A stretch of 32,854 nucleotides of DNA from MGIIb-O5 sp036154155 (GTDB lineage Archaea > Thermoplasmatota > Poseidoniia > Poseidoniales > Thalassarchaeaceae): NCBI GenBank assembly GCA_036154155.1, contig JAYZLP010000057.1, forward strand, positions 1-32,854, written 5' to 3'. The stretch's first letter is position 1. The number at the start of each line of letters is the position of its first letter. This document shows, one piece after another, positions 7,828 to 15,722 of this stretch. Under the pieces are notes generated by a model. It was not told the DNA's origin. It searched no databases and saw only the letters and a list, made by a program, of their open reading frames with translations. The translations under genes and the position numbers were made by a program.

Positions 7828-8208
7828 TCAGACGCGCCTCCCGCGTCGACCCCCCTTTGACTTGGTCCCATCAGTGGGTATTGGAGTAACGTCCTCTATC
7901 CTTGTAATCTGCATGCCAGCCCTGGTAAGTGCTCGGATTGCTGATGTCGCACCAGGAGCGCTGTGCGAACGATTCCCGCCAGCTCCCCTGTACTTGACAA
8001 TCACCTGATTGAAGTCCTTCTCCACAAGCATCTCCGCCATCCTCTCGGCCGCCCTCATAGATGCGAATGAGCTGGACTTCTCAGATCCGCCCTTTGTCAC
8101 CATGCCGCCAGAGACCTTGCAGATCGTTTCTGATCCGGTTAGGTCGGTTGCTGTCATCAGCACGTTGTTATGGGTAGTGTAGATGTGAAGAACGGCTTTG
8201 TGCGGCAT
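7828..8208 (-). CDS. rps11: 30S ribosomal protein uS11
   Basis: This 126-residue small-subunit platform protein contacts 16S rRNA near the mRNA exit site. Recognisable segments are HIYTTHNNVLMTATDLTG, the glycine-rich SGGMVTKGGSEKSS, VKYRGAGGNRSHSAPGATSAIRAL, and the basic C-terminus SKGGRRGRRV. A TTG one codon upstream is possible, but ATG 8208 is preferred. It overlaps the last base of the rps4 stop (TGATG) and has GGGGGTGA upstream inside rps4. Length is normal for archaea. Translation is probably coupled to rps4. Confidence 0.95.
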   Translation of the reverse strand: MPHKAVLHIYTTHNNVLMTATDLTGSETICKVSGGMVTKGGSEKSSSFASMRAAERMAEMLVEKDFNQVIVKYRGAGGNRSHSAPGATSAIRALTRAGMQITRIEDVTPIPTDGTKSKGGRRGRRV

Positions 8209-8891
8209 CAATTGTCACCCCCGGGGATCGTGTCATCGACCGTAGGTGCAGCGGCCTCTCCTGCCTTGATGTCCTCAACAAAGTCCCCTGCTACCTGCAC
8301 AGGGCCACCCACTTCAGACGCCTCTTCCTCAGAAGCATCTACAGTAGCTCGTAGCTTCTCTAGCTCCTCTCTGAATGGGTGAGTTGGGTCTTCGTACTTC
8401 GAACCGCTTGTGTAGCGCAGCATCTCCTCCTCTTCCCTGAGAACGTGGTATCCAGGCACAGTCATTTTCTGTCCCCCAATCGAAATGTGTCCATGCACAA
8501 TCAGGTTTCTTGCTGCCCTCATCGAGGGCGCCAGGCCCTTGTAGTAAACTTGAGATTGCAACCTCCTAGCCAGCATCAATTCTACATCAATCTGCAGAAT
8601 ATTGTCTAGACTAGAGCCCTCGGAGAGCAGCCCCTTCTTGGTTAGGGATGCTAGCAGGTCATCTTTCTCTCGAGAATAGTGCCCCTCGGAAGTATCGACC
8701 CTTCCAATCAACTTCATGGCCTGGTTCCTGTGCCTTCTAAGCGCGGACTTCTCCCTCCAGATCTCCCTCATTCCTCCGACTTTCTTCAAGCCGTACTTTT
8801 CCTTGAGGGCGTGCTCCTCTTCTATTCGAGCCTGCTTCCATGGGTGGGTAGGCGTCTGTGTCTTTGGTCTAGCAAACTTAGGATCTCCCAT
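8208..8891 (-). CDS. rps4: 30S ribosomal protein uS4
   Basis: This 227-residue protein is a primary 16S rRNA binder of the small-subunit body. The archaeal N-terminus reads MGDPKFARPKTQTPTHPW. The S4 RNA-binding domain is visible as VELMLARRLQSQVYYKG, SMRAARNLIVHGHISI and GQKMTVPGYHV. The protein is longer than many archaeal S4 proteins because of an acidic, Ala/Glu/Asp-rich tail of about 45 residues after the conserved core (SEEEASEVGG to the end), probably disordered. ATG 8891 has TGAGGTGAG upstream, which includes the uS13 stop codon; only 11 nt separate the two genes. Its 3' end overlaps rps11 by one base. Confidence 0.95.
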   Translation of the reverse strand: MGDPKFARPKTQTPTHPWKQARIEEEHALKEKYGLKKVGGMREIWREKSALRRHRNQAMKLIGRVDTSEGHYSREKDDLLASLTKKGLLSEGSSLDNILQIDVELMLARRLQSQVYYKGLAPSMRAARNLIVHGHISIGGQKMTVPGYHVLREEEEMLRYTSGSKYEDPTHPFREELEKLRATVDASEEEASEVGGPVQVAGDFVEDIKAGEAAAPTVDDTIPGGDN

Positions 8892-8902
8892 AATTACTCA
8901 CC

Positions 8903-9370
8903 TCACTTCTTCCTCTGGACACCTAGAGCTGTGCCCCTCCTTCCATTGCTTCGTAGTCTCTGGCCGCGTACCTTGTGCCCGCTCCTGTGGCGTATCCCTC
9001 TGTAGGTCTTTATTCCTGCAAGCCTAGCAATGTCATCGTCTCGTGTCATTGACACCTCCATCGCTACGATATGCGCGTCTTCGTTGGACTCGAGGTCTCT
9101 TTGCCTGTTCATCAGCCACCAAGGCATCTCGGTCGCGTAGTCACCTATTGCCTGTCGCAGACGTTCTTGTTCCTCATCAGTTAGGTGACCTCCCAGTTTA
9201 CTACCGTCAATGTCGGATAATTTGCATATCATACCCGCCGTCCTCATTCCAATGCCCTTGATAGAGCAGAGTCCGACTGAAATCTTACGCAGTCCGTCTA
9301 CGTCCGTATCGGCTATCCTTATGATGTAAGAGAAGTCATCTCCCAGTTGGGTTTCATCTATTGCTGTCAT
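8903..9370 (-). CDS. rps13: 30S ribosomal protein uS13
   Basis: This 155-residue head protein of the small subunit contacts 16S rRNA, tRNA and the intersubunit bridge. Family features are YIIRIADTDVDGLRKI, the helix-hairpin-helix-like SIKGIGMRTAGMICK, and the basic tail TYRGIRHRSGHKVRGQRLRSNGRRG. It heads the run rps13-rps4-rps11-rpo3, the standard archaeal order. In many archaea rpo3 is followed by L18e, L13 and S9, which are absent here. Upstream on the same strand the gap 9371-9473 contains GGTTCAAATA (about 9448-9439), a possible TATA element, and a hairpin at 9455-9469. Confidence 0.95.
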   Translation of the reverse strand: MTAIDETQLGDDFSYIIRIADTDVDGLRKISVGLCSIKGIGMRTAGMICKLSDIDGSKLGGHLTDEEQERLRQAIGDYATEMPWWLMNRQRDLESNEDAHIVAMEVSMTRDDDIARLAGIKTYRGIRHRSGHKVRGQRLRSNGRRGTALGVQRKK

Positions 9371-9454
9371 GTTACGGTTCTCCCGTGTTCACCGGTTACC
9401 CAGTGGCCCAGTAGGCATCCGGGCGACCAACCCTCCCTATTTGAACCGATTGGA

Positions 9455-9469
9455 CGCCCCGTAGGGGCG
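9455..9469 (-). terminator. GC-rich hairpin after the methyltransferase gene
   Basis: CGCCCC (9455-9460) and GGGGCG (9464-9469) form a perfect 6-bp stem with a 3-nt loop. It begins 5 nt past the stop of the methyltransferase gene and lies upstream of rps13. No T-run follows on the minus strand, so it may be a processing or 3'-end stabilising hairpin rather than a terminator. Confidence 0.3.
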
Positions 9470-9473
9470 GAAA

Positions 9474-10778
9474 TCACGGCTCTTTGCAGATAACGTAGAC
9501 TGTATGTCCACTATCCCCTCTGACTAGCTGAATGTCCGCCATGAATGAACGAGACCCCTCGATATCCCTCATCGCCTTGTGCAATCTTCTCTGCAGTGTG
9601 GGGTGCAATTCCGGATCAAGAGAGCATCTGAGGGTGATGCTACCAATGTCATTCCTAGCTAATGCCGCGGCTGTCAGATCGATGCTGTGCAGTTCCGGGG
9701 GAGAGAGCCTGTGCTGAACCACCTGGCCAGTGGCTACCACGAACCCCATTACCTCGTCATCCCCCTGGATAGGCTCTGTGTGTATCAGGATAGGCCTCCT
9801 CCCACTGGTCCTTAGCCACGTCCGCCCGCCTCTGTCGCCAAGGGCCGCCTCAATCCAATCGTCTTGTAGTCCACTTTCAAGCAGGACTGGATCCAGAATC
9901 GTCATCCAAGATCCAAAAGGTGGCGGCTCACTAAGATCGGATGAAACGGCGATTGACGGCTTGCCCTCTATGGAGGCCATTATTTTCTTCGTACCCATCC
10001 TCACGCACCTCCTTGGGCTCTTCGAGGAGAGAGACCCCGACCAAACAGAAAGCCGGTCAACGCGCCCGCCTCCCTGACTAAGCCACTCCCAGGTTCTCCT
10101 GATTCCGGGGAACGACGTCTCTATCGTGGCATCAACCATAAATCGCTGCTCATCGTCTAGCCTTGGTGACAAGTCTAGAAGTATGCTAGGCCCATTAGTC
10201 CCCGGCTCCAGGTAATCCTTCCATGAAGCGAGAAGTGGACCTAGAGGAGGGTCCATCTCGTCTATGTGATGATTCTGTGCGTCTGTAGGCCTCGCAGGGT
10301 CAAGATGTAACATAGCCACAGGGGGATGTGCTCGAGTTCCAGCCTCACGAAGGCTAGACCAATATTCAGTCATCACCCCTTCAGCGTCCGAACCGTCTCC
10401 GATAACAACCCTGTCCATAGATCTCTGAACATCGTCCGACTCCGCCGCTACGAACATGTTCGCGGCACAGAGGACAGCAATATTTCCATCTATTTCCACC
10501 CCCAACGCAGGTCTCTTCAGAACCTTCGAATATGCAATAAGCTGGATTCCCGAACCAACCGCACCATCGGCAATCACCCCTGGACCTAGGGATTTCGGAT
10601 CAATCTGTCCGGCCCTAGCCAAGGCCACCCCCCATGGCGTTGAAAGCCTCCTCATCTCCTCTGTCATGTGGAAAGCAGGGTCTCCCTTACGGGATGATTT
10701 TGCTGAGGCACGCCTACTTCCTTCCTTCACAACCTCGGGCGAAGGTCTAACAGATGCGTGGCCACTGCCTTCTGACAT
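9474..10778 (-). CDS. SAM-dependent methyltransferase with THUMP-like C-terminus
   Basis: This 434-residue protein has a Rossmann-type methyltransferase centre. Motif I is VIADGAVGSGIQ (residues 68-79) and the acidic end of strand 2 is LGVEID (92-97) followed by AANMFVA. LDPARP (159-164) occupies the motif IV position where related enzymes have D-P-A-R or D-P-P-R. After the catalytic domain comes a longer alpha/beta region ending in SRSFMADIQLVRGDSGHTVYVICKEP, which fits the THUMP-like C-terminal domain of this group. An RNA substrate is plausible but unproven. The first 35 residues are Ser/Arg-rich and probably disordered. ATG 10778 has GAGGCGAT upstream and lies 25 nt after the FKBP-like gene, so the two are probably one operon. 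Confidence 0.6.
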   Translation of the reverse strand: MSEGSGHASVRPSPEVVKEGSRRASAKSSRKGDPAFHMTEEMRRLSTPWGVALARAGQIDPKSLGPGVIADGAVGSGIQLIAYSKVLKRPALGVEIDGNIAVLCAANMFVAAESDDVQRSMDRVVIGDGSDAEGVMTEYWSSLREAGTRAHPPVAMLHLDPARPTDAQNHHIDEMDPPLGPLLASWKDYLEPGTNGPSILLDLSPRLDDEQRFMVDATIETSFPGIRRTWEWLSQGGGRVDRLSVWSGSLSSKSPRRCVRMGTKKIMASIEGKPSIAVSSDLSEPPPFGSWMTILDPVLLESGLQDDWIEAALGDRGGRTWLRTSGRRPILIHTEPIQGDDEVMGFVVATGQVVQHRLSPPELHSIDLTAAALARNDIGSITLRCSLDPELHPTLQRRLHKAMRDIEGSRSFMADIQLVRGDSGHTVYVICKEP

Positions 10779-10803
10779 TATTATCGCCTCTCAATCAATA
10801 TAT

Positions 10804-11760
10804 TTAGACCCCAACAAAAGCCGTAACCTCTAATTCGAATCTAAGCCATGAATTCTGCAATTCATGACCATCTGACCCACCATACGCTATGTTGGGAGGA
10901 AGGAGTGTGATATGACTGGTTCCAGTATCCACCCCCGGTATTAGGCCCCTGTCTGCATCGATGTCAAGGCCTATCGCAGACCAGCCAAAACCTTCGATGT
11001 AGTTAGGGTCATCCCCTGCATTTACTGGCAGATCGCCCTCATCTAACAGCTCATCTGTATCAGCGTCCCAGACCCTGTAATGTACCTGAAGGCTATCTCC
11101 ATCTTGGGAGTGGAGCTCACGTTCTTCCACTCCCTTGAATACCGTTACATCAAGCCTTACTTCTGATGAAACCAGTGCAACATGAGAAGCCACAATAGAG
11201 AAGCTACTCTCGTCAATATCCTCGGTAATCTCAATTTCCAGGATAATCGAATCGTTTCCTGGGAATTCGTTGATCAGCAACTGCGTATCGTCAGAATACG
11301 AGAATATCACATCGGCCCCTTCAATCTCAAGTAGAAGGTCCAGAGTCTGGTTGCCCCTGTTGTGAATTGCTACTGAAGCACGGTCACCGTTTCCTTGATG
11401 TTCCCAGTCACAACGCAACTCTCCGGGATAGAGAAACACATCATCCTGCGAAGAAAGATTCTCTGGCCACGCCCAGTCTCCCTCCCTAGAGTCGCAGGTG
11501 TCGAAAAGGAGGTCTACCTCCCATGCCCAGCGCCCATCCACCTCAAGCATTGATTCATCGACAGAACCGAAAGAATCCTCAAGATGATTCATGAATCTGT
11601 ATGCGTCTATGCCAATCCAGATAGTGGATAGGAGTACCACTAATATTGTCGATAGTGAAAGTAGTATTGCTGCCCTTGGAACTGCCATTTCGTTTATGCC
11701 AAGTGGAACATGCGGATGCTCGACTTCGTCGGGCGTGTCCGATATCCACGTCCGCGTCAT
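10804..11760 (-). CDS. Membrane-anchored FKBP-like peptidyl-prolyl isomerase
   Basis: This 318-residue protein has a single N-terminal membrane helix (about residues 29-51, AAILLSLSTILVVLLSTIW). The rest is acidic and probably outside the cell. The C-terminal 100 residues read as an FKBP fold: DSLQVHYRVWD, then FGWSAIGLDIDADRGLIPGVDTG, ITLLPPNIAYG and a final strand WLRFELEVTAF. These match the family order V-H-Y, G-x-x-x-I-x-G-x-D, P-P-x-x-A-Y-G, F-x-V-E-L. The middle (about 70-215) is beta-rich, Ig-like and unassigned. It may assist folding of exported proteins such as the giant envelope proteins nearby. No strong ribosome site precedes ATG 11760; ATG at residue 25 is a weaker alternative. 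Isomerase activity is not assured because the active-site aromatics are only partly recognisable. Confidence 0.65.
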   Translation of the reverse strand: MTRTWISDTPDEVEHPHVPLGINEMAVPRAAILLSLSTILVVLLSTIWIGIDAYRFMNHLEDSFGSVDESMLEVDGRWAWEVDLLFDTCDSREGDWAWPENLSSQDDVFLYPGELRCDWEHQGNGDRASVAIHNRGNQTLDLLLEIEGADVIFSYSDDTQLLINEFPGNDSIILEIEITEDIDESSFSIVASHVALVSSEVRLDVTVFKGVEERELHSQDGDSLQVHYRVWDADTDELLDEGDLPVNAGDDPNYIEGFGWSAIGLDIDADRGLIPGVDTGTSHITLLPPNIAYGGSDGHELQNSWLRFELEVTAFVGV

Positions 11761-11847
11761 GATTCATTTGCCAACACCTTCTGCCATCAACGTTGGCCTG
11801 TTTGGATTCGAGAAATCATCAATTGAATAGAGTCAAATTACTGCGAA

Positions 11848-14800
11848 TCAGTCCCTTACTAGCTCCTTTTCGTAAGTTATACCCAACCAAGACACTATCC
11901 CTAGCTCCATCGCCACTATCGTGAGCCCCACCAACATAACTCCCGGATTAGTCAGGGCGCTTCCGAAGAATACCAGAGCTGTCAATATCGCCAACACCAG
12001 ATCGACCAAGCCCCAGATCCTGAGCCCCCTCCTCAACTGGAGTATGCCAATGACCCAAATGGAGGTGGACATAACGATTAGAGCAATCGGGAGGAGCCCA
12101 GCCTCCCCTCCCCCAAGCAGGCCAATCACGATGAGAAGATGGCCGTTCGCAGCTAGCATTAGGGCCCAGTCCCCCTTCTTTGTCGGCACAGTCAGAACGC
12201 ATAGTAGAATGGCAATCGAACCCAGCGTAACACTGGCCTCTGTAATGATGGATGAAACGCTATCAATCCAGTTTCTAACAGCTAACATAACTAGTATGAT
12301 TCCCGGAATGGCCAGGCCCACGGAATTCTGCTGCTCTCTCTTCAGTCCCTGTATTATTGCACTGCAGATTGCCATTGCCCCAGCTAGGCCGAATGAGAGC
12401 ATTACCACAGCAATTGCTCGACCGCCCCTCCCAGCCCCTCCCTTGGACTCGGCCCGTCCCCTGGATGTGCGAAGATTGTCAATCCAGAAATCTGCAATCA
12501 CCGCAATCACCAGGACTGCCTCCAGGAGGAGAAGGGGAAGCTTCCACTCCAGCAAATCTCCAGTTAACGGATCTACTGTGAGAGGCCAGGGCAACGATTC
12601 GTAAAGTAGACTTCCAATTAGCCGATCAATAAACAGGGAGATGATTAGCCAATCTATAGCAATTGGAATCCTATCGAGCATATTTTCTTGCTGGAATAGA
12701 GAAATCGCAACCAGCTCAACCACGATAACCACGACGACAGCCATGCCCAACAGGTCCTGATTGCTGCTACCCGGGCCTATCAAGGAAGCAATGTGGGCAA
12801 CCACAATCCCCGCAATAGCGAGAGCAATGGGGGTTTCCACTCCCCCAATATGAGGTAGTGGTAATTCCAAACCCCTAGTTCTGAATCTAGCTACCGCAAC
12901 AAGAACCGTCACAAAGGCACCGCAAGATAGCAGTATTACTGGATTGGACCCAGTTGTCAAACCGATTAGCACACTCGCCCCCAGCACAACCGCCATGACC
13001 GAGATGACGATCACAGGCTTGTGACTAACATCTGTGACGTACAGCTCCCCCAGGTCCTCCGTTGGAGACAACTCCCTCCTCCTTTTCCTCTCCTCTCTCA
13101 ACTCAGCAACCCTTGGATTGAATCCGGAAACATTCCCATCCCCAACAGAAGGCAAGGTCGAACCTAGGGAGTCTTCCGCGGCCATCTCCCTTCTTTCGCT
13201 TAGGAGGCTCATGGTTTGCAACTCCCTCCTAATTTCCCCTCTTGCTACAAGCCACAGGGAACTTATGACGAAAATTGCAATGGATGCATATTTCGCCTCC
13301 ACCTCACCGATTTGCCAAGTAAGGGAGATTGAGATTACCATTAGCCACAAGGACGCGAGAGCAGGCCTAAGCAGGTCTTCTATCGCTCCAGCCTTTGGCA
13401 GGTATGAACCAAGCATAGCAGCGGTGCACAAAACTACCACCAGGCCCGTATCCAAATCAGGAATATATTCCGATGGAGCCAACAAATTAGAAGGATCATT
13501 TCCAGAAAGGAAAATCAAGAAGGGCAGGCTCATCATCCCCATCGCAAGTGTGTAATTTCTATTCTCAATATCTCGCTCAAACTGAATCAACGTCAGCAGT
13601 AGGAAGCATAGGATTACACTCAGAATCTCTCCTACTCCGTGCCTCCACTGAATGATCACAGCACTAGCGAAAATTATGCCCAACATCATACTAACATTGC
13701 CAACTCTAACTTTTCTGACATGAGCGACAAGATGCAGGGTCCAGATGGCCCCACACACCAACACCAGAGTGAGGGACGTGAAACCTCCAAACTGAGCCAT
13801 GAAAATTGTGGTAATCATTGGTATCCAAAGCCCTAGGCTCCAGAGCTGTAATGCCCCTGAGTCCCTGATGGAAGCAGAAATTTCAGAAATTCCAAGAAAC
13901 CTCGATGCGAGGTTTACATTTGTAGACCCCAATCTTTCATTGACCACGGACATTAGGATTGAACACAGGATAAGATAGACCGCCAGTGGAACAACATCTA
14001 CCTCAATCACGCTCCCGGGGTCAATGCGATCGTTGGCCACTAGAACTGTTCGAATCGCCTCCTCCAAAGTCTCCTCCATTAGAATCCAGACCCACGGCAG
14101 AAGAACGGTTACTCCAGCAAGTGACGGGGACTCTCTCCTCACTGAGAGAATCGCAGTACCTAAGTGAAGAAGCGAAAGAAGCGAAAGAAGCAATACTCCC
14201 CCGTCACCACCATTCTCAACTGACTCTGATGGAACTAGAATTACGAGTAGGATTAGTATTGCTACGGCCCCTCCCCATAGGACCCTATCGGTAACTATGT
14301 CCTGATCTCGAAGAACAACAAAACCAGTGATTGCAGCTCCAACTATGGTGAATACAACATACTCGGAAATAGCTAGGTATCCCTCAACTAAATCCCCATT
14401 GGATAGCATCGCAATCAGAACTAGGGATGAAGCCCCCAGTGGAATCATGACTCTCCTCGGCGCAACCCCTCTTACAGTAAGATAAGAACCACCAAAAGCC
14501 CCTCCTAGAACAGTAACCATGGCCAATGCGTAGCCCGTATCCTCCCTGTTTGCAGCTACAGCAAGAAGAGCCCCAATGAGTCCCATCGATACGGAGACCC
14601 CCCAAAGTCCCGGCTTACCTAGCCCCATCACTTTCATTGCATCCGAGAACCAATTCGACTCCCTCGCATATCTCGAAGCCATGGATGCGTTCGCTGCGGT
14701 AACTGCCATCATCAGGGTGAAGAGAAGAAGCGGCGAGTCAAGTGGAAGTATGCGTAATTCGCCAATCTGAAAACCATCGGTTGTAGCATGCATCCCAATC

Positions 14801-15651
14801 CACAAATTCGAAGCCGCAATCCCGAGGGCAGCCAGGTTTCCTGACATCCTCTGCAGAGCCAATCCATGAATCAGGATTGTCGAAAACAGAATCATCAGGG
14901 CAATCCCCTCCTGTCCGAACAACGACCCTGCCGTAGACCCAATTGCAAGAAGAACAAGAGTTGACTGAGCCGCAATAGCATCATGATCGTACCTATACGC
15001 AACAGCTACGTTAAGACCCACCAGGGCGATCAATAGGGCTCCTAGTGCCTCCACCCCAATTACATCCCATCTTTGCAACTCTATGGCCAAACCATACAGT
15101 ACCTTCATCGAAATAATGACCCACGTGACTCCCAGAATTTTCATGTTCTTCCTTGGAATCCAAATTTCCCCCAAACCGAATCCTAGCGCCGCTAGGACAA
15201 CTAGAGAAACACCTGCAGGAAGCGGCTCCATTACAACTCCGATTTGAATCCCTATAGCACTGTAGACCAGGATCATAGATCCCATGAGTAGCCAATTCAC
15301 CCTACGTTCCCCTTCGACAGCCATTTCAGTTACTACGTCCCTCTCGGGAGCCGTCTTCACACTACCATCGCGGCTTACGAAACCAGGAGATTCAGAGTCA
15401 GTCTCTGAGAACGGATCAAAAATCTCACCGAGAGCTTCATCCAGCTCCCTTTTGTCCGAATCCCCACCATCTTCTTTCGATTCTCCAATGCCCTGGATGA
15501 TGCCTTCTATCTCTACTCTATCGCTAATCCTGAATGACCTCTCTCGAATGACCTCATCGTCAGGGTCACCCTCGTTCATCGCATCGCGGTGGGGCATTAC
15601 TGGAATAACCGCATCCCCAGCACCGAACAAATCGCTGCTAATTTCCTTCAA
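11848..15651 (-). CDS. Giant polytopic membrane protein, about 37 hydrophobic segments, function unknown
   Basis: I do not recognise a characterised family. The protein has up to 1267 residues. About 118 charged, disordered N-terminal residues precede a membrane region in which I count about 24 hydrophobic segments of 18-23 residues. A soluble, highly charged loop (about residues 800-872, including VAELREERKRRRELSPTEDL) follows, then about 13 more segments. Few charged residues lie inside the segments and no transporter or enzyme motif stands out. DUF2339-like proteins are the nearest thing in size and style, but that is a guess. The frame begins with TTG 15651; ATG 15597 and ATG 15579 are alternatives, and none has a strong ribosome site. 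It is divergent from pckA. Small 9-bp repeats (14172-14189) encode an LLSLLSLL stretch. Confidence 0.8.
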   Translation of the reverse strand: MKEISSDLFGAGDAVIPVMPHRDAMNEGDPDDEVIRERSFRISDRVEIEGIIQGIGESKEDGGDSDKRELDEALGEIFDPFSETDSESPGFVSRDGSVKTAPERDVVTEMAVEGERRVNWLLMGSMILVYSAIGIQIGVVMEPLPAGVSLVVLAALGFGLGEIWIPRKNMKILGVTWVIISMKVLYGLAIELQRWDVIGVEALGALLIALVGLNVAVAYRYDHDAIAAQSTLVLLAIGSTAGSLFGQEGIALMILFSTILIHGLALQRMSGNLAALGIAASNLWIGMHATTDGFQIGELRILPLDSPLLLFTLMMAVTAANASMASRYARESNWFSDAMKVMGLGKPGLWGVSVSMGLIGALLAVAANREDTGYALAMVTVLGGAFGGSYLTVRGVAPRRVMIPLGASSLVLIAMLSNGDLVEGYLAISEYVVFTIVGAAITGFVVLRDQDIVTDRVLWGGAVAILILLVILVPSESVENGGDGGVLLLSLLSLLHLGTAILSVRRESPSLAGVTVLLPWVWILMEETLEEAIRTVLVANDRIDPGSVIEVDVVPLAVYLILCSILMSVVNERLGSTNVNLASRFLGISEISASIRDSGALQLWSLGLWIPMITTIFMAQFGGFTSLTLVLVCGAIWTLHLVAHVRKVRVGNVSMMLGIIFASAVIIQWRHGVGEILSVILCFLLLTLIQFERDIENRNYTLAMGMMSLPFLIFLSGNDPSNLLAPSEYIPDLDTGLVVVLCTAAMLGSYLPKAGAIEDLLRPALASLWLMVISISLTWQIGEVEAKYASIAIFVISSLWLVARGEIRRELQTMSLLSERREMAAEDSLGSTLPSVGDGNVSGFNPRVAELREERKRRRELSPTEDLGELYVTDVSHKPVIVISVMAVVLGASVLIGLTTGSNPVILLSCGAFVTVLVAVARFRTRGLELPLPHIGGVETPIALAIAGIVVAHIASLIGPGSSNQDLLGMAVVVVIVVELVAISLFQQENMLDRIPIAIDWLIISLFIDRLIGSLLYESLPWPLTVDPLTGDLLEWKLPLLLLEAVLVIAVIADFWIDNLRTSRGRAESKGGAGRGGRAIAVVMLSFGLAGAMAICSAIIQGLKREQQNSVGLAIPGIILVMLAVRNWIDSVSSIITEASVTLGSIAILLCVLTVPTKKGDWALMLAANGHLLIVIGLLGGGEAGLLPIALIVMSTSIWVIGILQLRRGLRIWGLVDLVLAILTALVFFGSALTNPGVMLVGLTIVAMELGIVSWLGITYEKELVRD
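14172..14189 (+). repeat. 9-bp tandem repeat inside the polytopic membrane gene
   Basis: GCGAAAGAA occurs twice head to tail, with a degenerate copy on the 5' side. On the coding (minus) strand it encodes the LLSLLSLL part of a membrane helix. It is probably slippage-generated and keeps the frame because the unit is 9 bp. Confidence 0.5.
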
Positions 15652-15677
15652 CTTTCAGATTGGCCACAGCCGTAAGC

Positions 15678-15683
15678 CTTGAA
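15678..15683 (+). promoter_or_regulatory. TATA-like CTTGAA element upstream of pckA
   Basis: CTTGAA followed by GAGTAAT lies 30 nt before ATG 15708 and 45 nt before ATG 15723. The same hexamer stands 29 nt before the pabC start and upstream of the 31958-32211 element. Archaeal TATA boxes usually lie about 25-30 nt before the transcription start, so this could drive a nearly leaderless mRNA. Confidence 0.3.
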
Positions 15684-15722
15684 GAGTAATTCCCATCGTC
15701 GCAGGCCATGGAGGGCCCCACC

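Noticed and set aside
11921..12604. 227-codon plus-strand frame opposite the polytopic membrane gene
   Set aside because: Its composition is what the reverse complement of hydrophobic codons gives (rich in Ser, Pro, Arg and Thr). The minus-strand frame has coherent membrane helices.
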